The translations under genes were made by a program, and so were the position numbers. From Candidatus Bipolaricaulota bacterium (GTDB lineage: Bacteria; Bipolaricaulota; Bipolaricaulia; M55B111), in assembly GCA_018334595.1 (NCBI GenBank), contig JAGXLQ010000021.1, forward strand, positions 1-12,766: DNA of 12,766 bases, in the 5' to 3' direction. Shown here piece after piece: positions 1 to 6,958 of this stretch. Within the stretch, counting starts at the first letter, position 1, and each line of letters opens with the position of its first letter. The notes under the pieces were generated by a model that worked only from the letters and a program-made list of their open reading frames with translations, ran no database searches and was not told the DNA's origin.

Positions 1-1
1 G

Positions 2-229
2 GGAGGAACTATCCAGCTCGCCTATCCGGGTGCTAAGTCGTTCTTGGTGGTCAAAGGAAATATCGGAGAGAGGTTTCGGCTTTTCGTCGGGGACACCTTC
101 GAGTTCTTCTGGGTCCCGGTCAGCGTCTGGCGGGAGCTCTCCGGCAAACGTATCCCACTCTCCGCACTGGGGACAACGGCCTAGCCATTCGACGGACGTG
201 AACCCACAATTTGTGCACTTATAGGCCAT
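2..229 (-). CDS. radA: DNA repair protein RadA/Sms, N-terminal part (cut by window edge)
   Basis: The ATG at 229 opens a frame that runs off the left edge; 76 codons are visible. The first 25 residues carry a four-cysteine zinc finger (Cys5, Cys8, Cys19, Cys22, in a CTNCG...CPQCGEW pattern), which is the hallmark of the RadA/Sms N-terminus. An acidic linker follows, then an I-G-E-L-D stretch that in RadA lies just before the RecA-like Walker A region. The ATPase and Lon-like C-terminal domains are outside the window. RadA is a DnaB-like/RecA-like ATPase that helps branch migration in recombination and repair. The start lies 6 bp after the clpC stop, so the two are almost certainly co-transcribed and possibly translationally coupled; clpC-radA is a common pair in Bacillota. 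The ribosome binding site, inside the end of clpC, is weak (GGGG). Confidence 0.88.
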   Translation of the reverse strand, partial: MAYKCTNCGFTSVEWLGRCPQCGEWDTFAGELPPDADRDPEELEGVPDEKPKPLSDISFDHQERLSTRIGELDSSS

Positions 230-235
230 TCATTA

Positions 236-2719
236 TCAATCCCCGACGCCTACCGTACTCTTGGTACTTACCCCCTCTAGCACAATACTGTCCTCTCTGG
301 CGTGGACTTCGATGACCTCATCATCGGCGAAATCATCCTGGAGGAGACGGTCGGAGATCTTGTTCTCAATCAAGCTTTCTATCGCCCGTCTCATTGGCCT
401 TGCACCATACTTAGGGTCGTATCCCTCTTCCACGAGGAGGTCCTTGGCCGGTCCGGTCAGATCCAGACCCAGGCCGTGTTTCTCCAGCAGGCGCGTTCTC
501 AGTTGGTCGAGCATAAGATCGGCAATCTGATAGAGCTCGTCCTCGGTAAGCTGGTGAAAGACGACGAGGTCGTCCAACCGGTTGATAAACTCTGGCCTGA
601 ACTCGTTCTTGACCTTGTCCATAACGAGCTTCTTCATCTCCTGGTAGGATTCCTTGGAGTCGACCTCCTGCGAACCGAAGCCGAGCTGAGACTTATCGGT
701 GATCAGTTTACCCCCGAGGTTCGACGTCATAATCATTACCGTATTCCGGAAGTTTATCTTTCTCCCCTGTGAGTCGGTCAGTATTCCATCCTCCATCACC
801 TGGAGCAGGATGTTGAAGACATCGCTGTGAGCTTTCTCGATTTCGTCGAAGAGGATAACGGAGTGAGGTCGGTGTCTGACTGCCTCGGTAAGCTTACCCG
901 CCTCCTCGTAACCGACGTATCCCGGAGGAGCACCCGTCAACCGTGAGACGTTGAACTTCTCCATGTATTCGGACATGTCAACCCGGATAAGGGCTTCTTC
1001 GTCACCGAAGAGAAACTCCGCCAGGGTCTTGCTGAGTTCGGTCTTCCCCACCCCGGTGGGACCGAGGAACATAAACGAGCCAATCGGCCTGTTTGGGTCC
1101 TTCACGCCCGCGTAGGCCCTCCGCAACGATTGCGATATGGCGTTAACGGCCTCGTTTTGGCCAATCAGCCGCTTGTGTATCGCTTTTTCCATGTCAACCA
1201 TTCTCTTTCTCTCTTCCTTCTGGAGCCTACCAACGGGTACACCCGTCCAGGACGAGACCATCTCAGCGATGTCCTTGCCCTCAACCGTGCTATCACCGTT
1301 ATGCGACTCCCCGCCTTCGCTCTTGAGCTCTTCCAGTTCGTCGGAGAGCTGTTCTCGTTTGTCACGTAGCTCTGCGGCCAGCTCGTAGTCCCCTTCCTCG
1401 GTGGCCCTTTCCTCCCTGCTCTGGATGGATATCCTCTCCCTGGATATCTCCCTCAGCTGGGGAGGCAGGTTGAAGTTATCCAGGCGGACCTTCGCCGACG
1501 TCTCGTCTATCAAATCGATCGCCTTGTCGGGCAGAAATTGACCGGTGACGTATCTATCGCTCAACCTGGTCGCCTGCTCAATCGCCTCGTCGGTTATCTT
1601 GACGTTGTGATGGTTCTCGTAACGGCTCCGCAGGCCCTCAAGAATCTCTATCGTGTGACCGATCGTCGGTTCCTCTACCATTATCGTCTTGAACCTACGC
1701 TTCAGCGCGGGGTCCTTCTCCACTGATTTCCTGTAGTCGTCTACAGTCGCCGTGCCTATGCTCTGTATCGCACCCGAGGCTAGGGGCGGCTTGAGAATTG
1801 ACGACGCGTCAATTGCACCTTCCGCTCCACCCGCACCCACTACGGTGCTCAACTCGTCAATGAAGAGGATGACGTTCTTCCTCGAGGTAACCTCGTTGAT
1901 CAGAGCCTTCAATCGCTGCTCGAATTCACCACGGTACTTGGTCCCAGCGACCATGGCCGCCATGTCGACCTCAAATATTTTCTTGTCGGACAGGATGCCA
2001 GGGACTTCCCTGCTGGCAATCTTCTGGGCCAGCCCCTCAACTATCGCCGTCTTTCCCACTCCAGCCTCGCCGATCAATACCGGGTTGTTCTTCTTCCTTC
2101 GCGTCAAGGTCTGGACGATCCTGTTTATCTCGGCCTCGCGGCCGATTACCGGGTCGAGCTCTCCGTTTCTTGCTTCATCAATCAGGTTCCGCCCGAACTC
2201 TTCCAGCACGCCGTTTTCCGACTTACTCGATTCGGTCGACTGGAGTTTCAACTCCATACCCTGATTGCCTTCTCCCTTGTGGACCATGGAGAAGTAAGCT
2301 CTCGCCTTTCTCGTTGTAATCCCGAACTGGTTGATCACCGATGAGGCTATCCCGTTGCCCTCTTCCAAAATGCTGATCAGAAGATGAGCCGGCTCTATCT
2401 TGTTGTCGCCCTGACTTGCCCTCGCCTCGTCGTACCCAATCTTCATAATCTTCTTTAGCTTCGAGGTGGGCTCAAGTTCGCCCTGTAGCGGCAAGGAAAG
2501 TTCCTCTTCTTCGTTCCTCTTCACCACTCGTAATACGTGGTGGTAGGACAACCCGTTATCTTTAAGAAATTTATATACTCTCGTGTTCTTTGCCTTTAGT
2601 AAAGCTAATAAGAGGTGCTCAACTGAAACCGCGTTATCGTTCAGCTTTTCTGCTTCGTCATACGCAGTAGCCATGATTTCCATCGACTTTTTGGAAAACT
2701 TCTTGTACATGTTACCCAT
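236..2719 (-). CDS. clpC: ATP-dependent Clp protease ATPase subunit ClpC
   Basis: This is an 827-residue class I Hsp100 unfoldase, full length for ClpC. It unfolds proteins and feeds them to ClpP. The order is: double Clp-N repeat (about 5-145); first AAA+ module with Walker A GEAGVGKT (217-224), pore loop KYRGEFE (261-267), Walker B VILFIDEL (283-290) and paired arginines in LKRRF; a short middle region with a UVR-like coiled coil (about 436-458); second AAA+ module with Walker A GPTGVGKT (553-560), Walker B LFDEIEKAH (623-631) and sensor-2 GAR (772-774). An LGF tripeptide (679-681) sits where the ClpP-docking loop is expected. The short middle domain with a UVR motif favours ClpC over ClpB. 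The ATG at 2719 has a GGGAGG site 8 nt upstream; Met4 is less well placed. NBD1 has small departures from the usual text (DELST for DELHT, GTAT for GATT). No ctsR, mcsA or mcsB lies upstream; radA follows. Confidence 0.96.
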   Translation of the reverse strand: MGNMYKKFSKKSMEIMATAYDEAEKLNDNAVSVEHLLLALLKAKNTRVYKFLKDNGLSYHHVLRVVKRNEEEELSLPLQGELEPTSKLKKIMKIGYDEARASQGDNKIEPAHLLISILEEGNGIASSVINQFGITTRKARAYFSMVHKGEGNQGMELKLQSTESSKSENGVLEEFGRNLIDEARNGELDPVIGREAEINRIVQTLTRRKKNNPVLIGEAGVGKTAIVEGLAQKIASREVPGILSDKKIFEVDMAAMVAGTKYRGEFEQRLKALINEVTSRKNVILFIDELSTVVGAGGAEGAIDASSILKPPLASGAIQSIGTATVDDYRKSVEKDPALKRRFKTIMVEEPTIGHTIEILEGLRSRYENHHNVKITDEAIEQATRLSDRYVTGQFLPDKAIDLIDETSAKVRLDNFNLPPQLREISRERISIQSREERATEEGDYELAAELRDKREQLSDELEELKSEGGESHNGDSTVEGKDIAEMVSSWTGVPVGRLQKEERKRMVDMEKAIHKRLIGQNEAVNAISQSLRRAYAGVKDPNRPIGSFMFLGPTGVGKTELSKTLAEFLFGDEEALIRVDMSEYMEKFNVSRLTGAPPGYVGYEEAGKLTEAVRHRPHSVILFDEIEKAHSDVFNILLQVMEDGILTDSQGRKINFRNTVMIMTSNLGGKLITDKSQLGFGSQEVDSKESYQEMKKLVMDKVKNEFRPEFINRLDDLVVFHQLTEDELYQIADLMLDQLRTRLLEKHGLGLDLTGPAKDLLVEEGYDPKYGARPMRRAIESLIENKISDRLLQDDFADDEVIEVHAREDSIVLEGVSTKSTVGVGD

Positions 2720-2752
2720 CTAGCTCACCTCCCAGCCTATTCCTCTCAACAG

Positions 2753-2782
2753 ATTATATCTAACATAGACAATTAATTTCAA
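2753..2782 (-). promoter_or_regulatory. clpC promoter
   Basis: Reading the minus strand, TTGAAA (2777-2782) and TATAAT (2753-2758) are separated by 18 bp, a good sigma-A-type promoter with a perfect -10 box. The predicted start is about 25-30 nt upstream of the clpC ATG. I saw no GGTCAAA-type tandem heptads as in a CtsR operator, so classic CtsR control is not supported. There is no hairpin terminator between ctc and this promoter, so read-through from the glmU-prs-ctc operon is also possible. Confidence 0.65.
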
Positions 2783-2831
2783 AATATCCTACCTCACTAT
2801 TTATACTATAAGTGTGCCTGCGTAGCTTAAA

Positions 2832-3548
2832 CTATTCCGCCTCTTCGAGTTCTTCTCCCTCCTCTGCTTCGCCCTCTTCGGCTGCTTCTTCACCTTCTTC
2901 TCCCTCGACTTCTTCTCCCTCTTCAAGCTCTTCCGCCGCCTCTTCGAGTTCTTCTTCCTCGGCAAGTAGTTCTTCACCGATGGTGGGCTCTGTGAGGTCA
3001 ATCTTGATCTCTTTTCTGGGTGACAGGATGGACAATACAGCTCTATCCTGGGGCGTCTGGGGTTTCAAACCGCCAAGGTCCAAATCCGAAACGTGAATGG
3101 AGTCTCCAATCTGGAGCTCCTCGACGTCGAGCCGGATGATGGCCGGTATTTCCTCGGCCCTGCCTCTCACCGTAATAGTCTCCATGAGGGTGTCCAGGAT
3201 GCCGCCCGAGTGAACGCCTTCGGGCGTTCCCACGGTAACGATGGGTATCTCCATCTCGACCTCATGGTCATCGGCCACTTCGTAGAAATCCACGTGGACC
3301 GGCTTGTCCTTCAGGTGGTCATACTGTATGTCCTTGAGGAATATACTGTGGCTATCGTCCTCCAGTTCCAACTGCAGCCTGGTACTCCTCGTGATTTCCT
3401 TCATCAACTCCGAAAGTTCCTTTTTGTCTATGGTCAGACTCACCGTGTCCCGGTCCGGCCCATAGAGCACGGCCGGCAACTTTCCCTCGTACCTGAGGGA
3501 GTTCGGGTTCTTGTCCGAGTCTCTTCGCATCGCTTCAAGGGTTCTCAT
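2832..3548 (-). CDS. ctc: 50S ribosomal protein L25/general stress protein Ctc, with long Glu-rich tail
   Basis: This 238-residue protein belongs to the long (TL5/Ctc) form of bacterial L25, which binds 5S rRNA. The N-terminal beta-barrel domain (about 1-93) includes GKLPAVLYGP and the HVDFYEV stretch. A second domain (about 94-190) includes PEGVHSGGILDTLM and DRAVLSI, typical of the CTC family. Residues 192-238 form a low-complexity acidic tail in which 29 of 47 residues are Glu and the rest are Ala, Leu, Gly or Val; it has no Asp, Lys or Arg. Glu/Ala-rich tails are known at the ends of Ctc proteins, but this one is long. The ATG at 3548 has an AAGGTGAT site 7 nt or so upstream. It lies 41 bp after prs, in the glmU-prs-ctc order known from Bacillota. 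The usual next gene there, pth, is absent and clpC follows. Confidence 0.95.
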   Translation of the reverse strand: MRTLEAMRRDSDKNPNSLRYEGKLPAVLYGPDRDTVSLTIDKKELSELMKEITRSTRLQLELEDDSHSIFLKDIQYDHLKDKPVHVDFYEVADDHEVEMEIPIVTVGTPEGVHSGGILDTLMETITVRGRAEEIPAIIRLDVEELQIGDSIHVSDLDLGGLKPQTPQDRAVLSILSPRKEIKIDLTEPTIGEELLAEEEELEEAAEELEEGEEVEGEEGEEAAEEGEAEEGEELEEAE

Positions 3549-3589
3549 TTATATCACCTTTTTTGTTCTCGTTGTCGAGTTCTTTCCTA

Positions 3590-4537
3590 TCAAGAATGAG
3601 GAAAGAGCGTGGAGACGGATTTTTCCTTGTATATTCGCTTAATCGTGTTGGCAAACAAGTTGCCGACCGATATGTAGTTGACAAAATCGACCCCTCGCGC
3701 TTCCTCGTTATGTATTGTATTGGTAACCGTAACTGCCTTGACCGGGGACTTCTCGATTCTCTCCAGCGCTTTACCGGAGAAAACACCGTGGGTACAGATA
3801 GCTTCTACGTTCCTGCAGCCCCGTTCTTTAAGTATGCCCGCTACCTCGGTGAGCGTTCCCGCAGTACTAACGATATCGTCCACGATCAGACACCTCTTAC
3901 AATCGACGTCTCCGATTAAGTTCAGCACTTCCACGTTGCCATCTCTCGCATTTCTCTTCTTCTCCACGATCGCCAGGGGCATGTTCAACTTGGAGGAGAC
4001 CTTCCTTGCCCTCTTTGCCCCACCGACGTCCGGGCTAACTACAACCCCTTCGGACGAGGATATCTTCTGTTCCACGTAGTTCGCCAGGAAGGGATCGCCC
4101 CGCAAGTTATCAACCGGCATATCAAAGAAACCCTGAATCTGGCCGGCGTGCAGATCAACCGTCAGCACCCTATCGGCCCCGGCCGTAGAAATCATGTTCG
4201 CCACGAGCTTAGCGCTTATCGGCACCCTTCCGGTCTGCTTTCTGTCCTGCCTGGCGTATCCGTAATAGGGGATGACCGCGGCTATATGCTTGGCCGAAGC
4301 TCGCTTCAACGCGTCGATCAACAACAGCAATTCCATGAGATTGTCGTTGACCGGAGGTGCCACTGATTGAACGATAAAAACGTAGGCGCCACGGACGGTC
4401 TCCTTGACGTGGACGTTGGTCTCGCCGTCAGGGTACCTTCCCACCTTGGCGTCCGTCAACTTCTTGCCCAGATTAGCGACGATCTCCTTCGCTAGCTCTG
4501 GATTAGAGTTACCAGTTATTACTTTTAAGTCCTCCAA
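3590..4537 (-). CDS. prs: Ribose-phosphate pyrophosphokinase (PRPP synthetase)
   Basis: The enzyme makes PRPP from ribose 5-phosphate and ATP, for purine, pyrimidine, histidine, tryptophan and NAD synthesis. From the TTG at 4537 it has 315 residues, the usual length for the family. Visible motifs are GNSNPELA near the N-terminus, YYGYARQDRK (91-100, ATP-binding flexible region), DLHAGQIQGFF (128-138, PRPP synthetase signature), SPDVGGAKRAR, and the PRPP loop DDIVSTAGTL (220-229; many bacterial enzymes have DDIIDTAGT). The frame is open upstream to a TTG at 4570. I prefer 4537 because AGAGGGGG sits 5 nt upstream and the protein then starts like known Prs proteins, whereas 4570 has no ribosome binding site. 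It lies between glmU (45-bp gap) and ctc (41-bp gap), presumably in one operon. Confidence 0.95.
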   Translation of the reverse strand: MEDLKVITGNSNPELAKEIVANLGKKLTDAKVGRYPDGETNVHVKETVRGAYVFIVQSVAPPVNDNLMELLLLIDALKRASAKHIAAVIPYYGYARQDRKQTGRVPISAKLVANMISTAGADRVLTVDLHAGQIQGFFDMPVDNLRGDPFLANYVEQKISSSEGVVVSPDVGGAKRARKVSSKLNMPLAIVEKKRNARDGNVEVLNLIGDVDCKRCLIVDDIVSTAGTLTEVAGILKERGCRNVEAICTHGVFSGKALERIEKSPVKAVTVTNTIHNEEARGVDFVNYISVGNLFANTIKRIYKEKSVSTLFPHS

Positions 4538-4582
4538 CGTAACCCCCTCTAAATGTATACCCGTATTCAAAACGGTGTTTTT

Positions 4583-5347
4583 TCAACTATTCGCTGACGA
4601 CCGACCCTCGTCCGAGGAACTTTGCCTTCGGTTTTGGAGAATACGCGAGGCCTCAGCCAGATCGGCTCTAGTGTTCACGCCGAGGAATTGCTCGGACCCA
4701 TCCACCTTCACCGCCATGACCTGTTTCCCCGACCCGATATAGTATTCAACGAGATCGGTCAGGTAAAACTCACCCTGGGCGTTGTCGTTCTCCAGTCCCT
4801 CCAATCCCTCCCAGAGCAAGTGGGTGTTGTTGAACAGGTAAATCCCCGTATTTATCTCTTTGATCGACCTTTCCTTTTCCGTAGCGTCCTTCTCCTCGAC
4901 AACCCTGCTTACCCCGCCTCCATCCCTCCTGACTATCCGCCCGTAACCCGATGGATCTTCCCTATCAACCGACAGCAGAGAAAAGCCTTCGTCGTTTTTC
5001 CGTGATTGTTTGAGAAAGTTCTCAAGTGAGGACCTCTTGAGTAAAGGTATATCACCAGGGAGAACAAGCACCTTATCGCTTTTAATCTGTTCCCTGGCCT
5101 GTTTGAGCGCGTGACCGGTCCCCAGCTGCTCTTCCTGAGTAACGAAACCTACGTCTCGATCACTTAACTCTTCCCGCACCCAGCCCTCTTTATACCCTAC
5201 AACTAGAGTTATACGCGATAATTCTAAGGGATTAATTGCGTCAAGTAAATGCTGGATCATGGAGGTCCCGCCAAGCTCGTGAAGAACTTTTGGGCAGGCT
5301 GACTTCATTCTCGTCCCTTCTCCTGCAGCTAAGATAACGCAATCCAT
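4583..5347 (-). CDS. glmU: GlmU-type UTP:GlcNAc-1-phosphate uridyltransferase, lacking the acetyltransferase domain
   Basis: This 254-residue protein is the pyrophosphorylase half of GlmU, which makes UDP-GlcNAc from GlcNAc-1-phosphate and UTP for peptidoglycan. Motifs are LAAGEGTRMKS (6-16) with PKVLH (Lys20), QLGTGHA (74-80), PGD (Asp99, metal ligand region), YGRIVR (135-140), EEKDAT (151-156), EINTGIY (164-170), NDNAQGEFYLTD (187-198) and GVN (Asn225). Normal bifunctional GlmU has about 450 residues, with a left-handed beta-helix acetyltransferase after residue 250. Here the protein ends in a Ser-rich tail at that point and prs follows at once, with no relic of the second domain. GlcN-1-P acetylation must therefore come from elsewhere. 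The glmU-prs-ctc order supports the name; spoVG, often upstream, is absent. The ATG at 5347 has a GGTGA site about 8 nt upstream. It could instead be a related sugar nucleotidyltransferase, but the motif match is specific. Confidence 0.9.
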   Translation of the reverse strand: MDCVILAAGEGTRMKSACPKVLHELGGTSMIQHLLDAINPLELSRITLVVGYKEGWVREELSDRDVGFVTQEEQLGTGHALKQAREQIKSDKVLVLPGDIPLLKRSSLENFLKQSRKNDEGFSLLSVDREDPSGYGRIVRRDGGGVSRVVEEKDATEKERSIKEINTGIYLFNNTHLLWEGLEGLENDNAQGEFYLTDLVEYYIGSGKQVMAVKVDGSEQFLGVNTRADLAEASRILQNRRQSSSDEGRSSANS

Positions 5348-5364
5348 CTGGATTTCACCGAGTA

Positions 5365-5393
5365 AATATACGTAATGATTTTCGCGCGTGCAA
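5365..5393 (-). promoter_or_regulatory. Candidate glmU promoter
   Basis: On the minus strand TTGCAC (5388-5393) and TATATT (5365-5370) are spaced 17 bp apart. The -10 is a five-of-six match and the -35 is weak. Transcription would start only about 11 nt before the ATG, leaving a very short leader, so this is tentative. Confidence 0.35.
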
Positions 5394-5548
5394 CGCCCCG
5401 GGCCGTGGCCGTCGATCTAGTAATTGATCTGGAAAAGAACCCCACGCTACAGTTCGATAGGGTCGGGCATAGACATCCAACTATAGCTAACAGGGTCCGA
5501 GGTCGTTTAGGGAAACGACCGTAACTCCCAGGTATAGCTGGAGAAAAG
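5394..5548. other. Unassigned divergent region with a strong hairpin
   Basis: This stretch lies between the candidate glmU and gcvH promoters and matches nothing I recognise. It holds a perfect 8-bp inverted repeat with a 4-nt loop (GGTCGTTT, AGGG, AAACGACC; 5501-5520) with no T run on either side, so it is not a normal terminator. A second, weaker stem follows at 5525-5543 (CTC-C-CAG / CTGGAG). A plus-strand frame of 49 codons (5375-5524) ends just before the second stem, but it has no ribosome binding site. I could not fit it to a glycine riboswitch or a tRNA. Confidence 0.4.
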
Positions 5549-5578
5549 TTGATTTCTTCTACCACGATTAGATACAAT
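5549..5578 (+). promoter_or_regulatory. Candidate gcvH promoter
   Basis: TTGATT (5549-5554) and TACAAT (5573-5578) are 18 bp apart. The predicted start, near 5585, is almost at the ribosome binding site AGGAGG (5587-5592), so the leader would be only about 12 nt. A promoter further upstream is not excluded. Confidence 0.4.
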
Positions 5579-5596
5579 CATCCGAGAGGAGGTATT

Positions 5597-5977
5597 ATGG
5601 CTAATAACAAAGACTTGAAATATACAGAAGATCACGATTGGGTAGAAAAATCCGGACATAAGGCAAAAGTTGGGATCACCGACTACGCACAGAACGAATT
5701 GGGCGACATCGTCTTCGTGGAGTTACCCGGCGAGGGCGAGGAATTTTCCCAAGGTGAGGAACTGGTCGTAGTGGAATCGGTAAAGTCGGTATCTAACGTA
5801 AAGGCACCCATATCCGGGACGGTTACCGCGGTCAACGACAAACTGAAAGGCGAACCGGAACTAATCAACGAATCTCCCTGGGATGAAGGTTGGCTGGTCG
5901 AGCTTGACGTGGAGGACGAAGAAGAGATCGAGGGCCTTATGTCAGAGGAGGAATACGAAGACTTCGCCGCTAAGTAG
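5597..5977 (+). CDS. gcvH: Glycine cleavage system H protein (lipoyl carrier)
   Basis: This 126-residue protein is the right size for GcvH. It carries the aminomethyl group on a lipoyl arm between the P, T and L proteins of the glycine cleavage system. The lipoylation site is Lys63 in VVESVKSVSNVKAP, followed by the ISGTVTAVN turn and the family's conserved ESPWDEGWL segment. The N-terminus has YTEDHDWV and GITDYAQNELGDIVFVELP. The ATG at 5597 has a perfect AGGAGG 4 nt upstream; the frame is open back to a TTG at 5549, but the H-protein starts at 5597. It is the only plus-strand gene here and stands alone: no gcvT or gcvP is beside it, and a terminator follows directly. A lone gcvH may serve an unlinked cleavage complex or lipoate relay; the sequence does not decide which. 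Confidence 0.95.
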   Translation: MANNKDLKYTEDHDWVEKSGHKAKVGITDYAQNELGDIVFVELPGEGEEFSQGEELVVVESVKSVSNVKAPISGTVTAVNDKLKGEPELINESPWDEGWLVELDVEDEEEIEGLMSEEEYEDFAAK

Positions 5978-6005
5978 CTTATTCTGAGAAAGATAGTTCA
6001 TAAGC

Positions 6006-6043
6006 AAAGGGCAGGAAGACGGTCGTCCTCCTGCCCTTTTTTT
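6006..6043 (+). terminator. Rho-independent terminator of gcvH
   Basis: An 11-bp stem (AAAGGGCAGGA at 6006-6016 with TCCTGCCCTTT at 6029-6039) encloses a loop with a further small GAC/GTC stem, followed by seven Ts (6037-6043). It lies 28 bp past the gcvH stop. It also lies between convergent genes, so it may stop transcription of the LPATG gene from the other side, though the T run there is short. Confidence 0.92.
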
Positions 6044-6066
6044 ATTTCCGAATAATCTCTATTTAT

Positions 6067-6861
6067 TTACAACAGGGATAACGTCATCAACAGCAGCGCT
6101 CCGCCCAGTCCAAGGAGTGTCATTCCCTGTCCGGCTTTAGAACTTCCAGTCGCCGGTAGGTCATCCGACGAACCTGAACTCGAAGTATCTGGGTTCGGGT
6201 GCGTACTTGGATTTATGCTCTCACTCGAAGTATCTGGGTTCGGGTGCGTACTTGGATTTACGCTCTCACTCGAATCACTTGACGGGGTCGGCGGGCTACT
6301 TACCTGTTGCGGCTCCACTGTGCCCGAGAAACTTGCGCTTCTGGTACCGTACTGTACGCTGAAGGACTCGCTAGGCGAAAAATTCTCTCCCAGGGTAACG
6401 ACACCCTTGCTACCCCAGAACGTCTTCCCTTCGATCGGAACCTCTTCTGGCATCTTGCCGGAGTCAAACCCCTCGGTCAGCCCAACTACGTTCTGCACCG
6501 ATAACTTCTCGCCGTTCTGAAAAACTCTAATAGCGTAGGGCTGAAATTTAGTATTCCTGTTCTGCGAAAGCACCGAGATAGCTACGGGGTGTTGGTCCTT
6601 GTACTCCATCAACGCGTCCTTTATGTCCTCGCCCAGGGAACTATCCTGAGCCCGTTCGGGCCCATAGATAGCGATGAGAATGAGGGTATCGCCCTGATAT
6701 TCCGTTTCAATTACCTCAAAGGTATCTGACTCCAGGCCAAGCTGGTACTTGACCACCCGTGTCAGCCTGTCGGACATCTCGTCACTTGCCAGGACTAATA
6801 CCCCTGAAAGTAGGATTAATCCTACCAGCAAACTAACGACGTAAAACCTTTTGTTGTGCAA
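6067..6861 (-). CDS. Secreted protein of unknown function with C-terminal LPATG sorting-like signal
   Basis: I do not recognise the family. The N-terminus has Lys/Arg and then a hydrophobic stretch (YVVSLLVGLILLSGVLVLAS) with a plausible signal-peptidase site after VLA. A mixed, soluble-looking domain of about 150 residues follows. Then comes a Ser/Pro/Thr-rich linker with two nearly identical 15-residue repeats (SES-V/I-NPSTHPNPDTS), then DDLPATG and about 25 residues ending in a hydrophobic segment. That is the layout of a sortase substrate, but the usual Arg/Lys-rich tail after the membrane segment is missing, so it may be membrane-held instead. I chose the TTG at 6861 (264 residues) because AGGTGG lies 9 nt upstream. 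A GTG at 6870 would touch that site directly (267 residues). It lies downstream of the 32-residue peptide gene with no clear terminator between them. Confidence 0.72.
   Translation of the reverse strand: MHNKRFYVVSLLVGLILLSGVLVLASDEMSDRLTRVVKYQLGLESDTFEVIETEYQGDTLILIAIYGPERAQDSSLGEDIKDALMEYKDQHPVAISVLSQNRNTKFQPYAIRVFQNGEKLSVQNVVGLTEGFDSGKMPEEVPIEGKTFWGSKGVVTLGENFSPSESFSVQYGTRSASFSGTVEPQQVSSPPTPSSDSSESVNPSTHPNPDTSSESINPSTHPNPDTSSSGSSDDLPATGSSKAGQGMTLLGLGGALLLMTLSLL
6180..6269. repeat. 45-bp tandem repeat, two copies
   Basis: Two adjacent 45-bp units (6180-6224 and 6225-6269) differ at one base (T at 6216, C at 6261), giving one Ile/Val change in the protein. A further five bases (6270-6274) match the start of a third unit. 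The units are in frame and encode 15 residues each in the Ser/Pro/Thr linker of the LPATG protein. Such high identity at DNA level suggests a recent duplication. Confidence 0.95.
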
Positions 6862-6958
6862 ATTTACCACCCACCTAAAGCCGCAATGTCAAAGTTAAAC
6901 GCTAAAGCTTCGATCAAAGAATTAATGCTAAGACTAATGAATTAGCCCGGTGCGACTT

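Noticed and set aside
2801..3001. A 66-codon Lys/Arg-rich minus-strand frame in the ctc tail
   Set aside because: It is a different reading frame of the GA-rich DNA encoding the Glu tail of L25; it has no ribosome binding site and the L25 frame is well supported.
5440..5475. tRNA-like GTTCGAT loop
   Set aside because: The bases flanking the GTTCGAT do not pair into a T arm, and no acceptor stem or CCA context can be built around it.
5329..5577. An 82-codon minus-strand frame crossing the glmU start
   Set aside because: It overlaps the glmU start in another frame, has no ribosome binding site and looks like no protein; glmU itself has clear motifs from 5347.
5394..5596. Glycine riboswitch upstream of gcvH
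   Set aside because: I looked for the two-aptamer pattern and conserved G-rich segments and did not find them; the hairpins present do not fit, and no expression platform with a T run lies before gcvH.
6900..6958. Terminator between the 32-residue peptide gene and the LPATG gene
   Set aside because: CTAAT-TC-ATTAG is a short AT-only inverted repeat with a loop too small and no T run; I see no working terminator.
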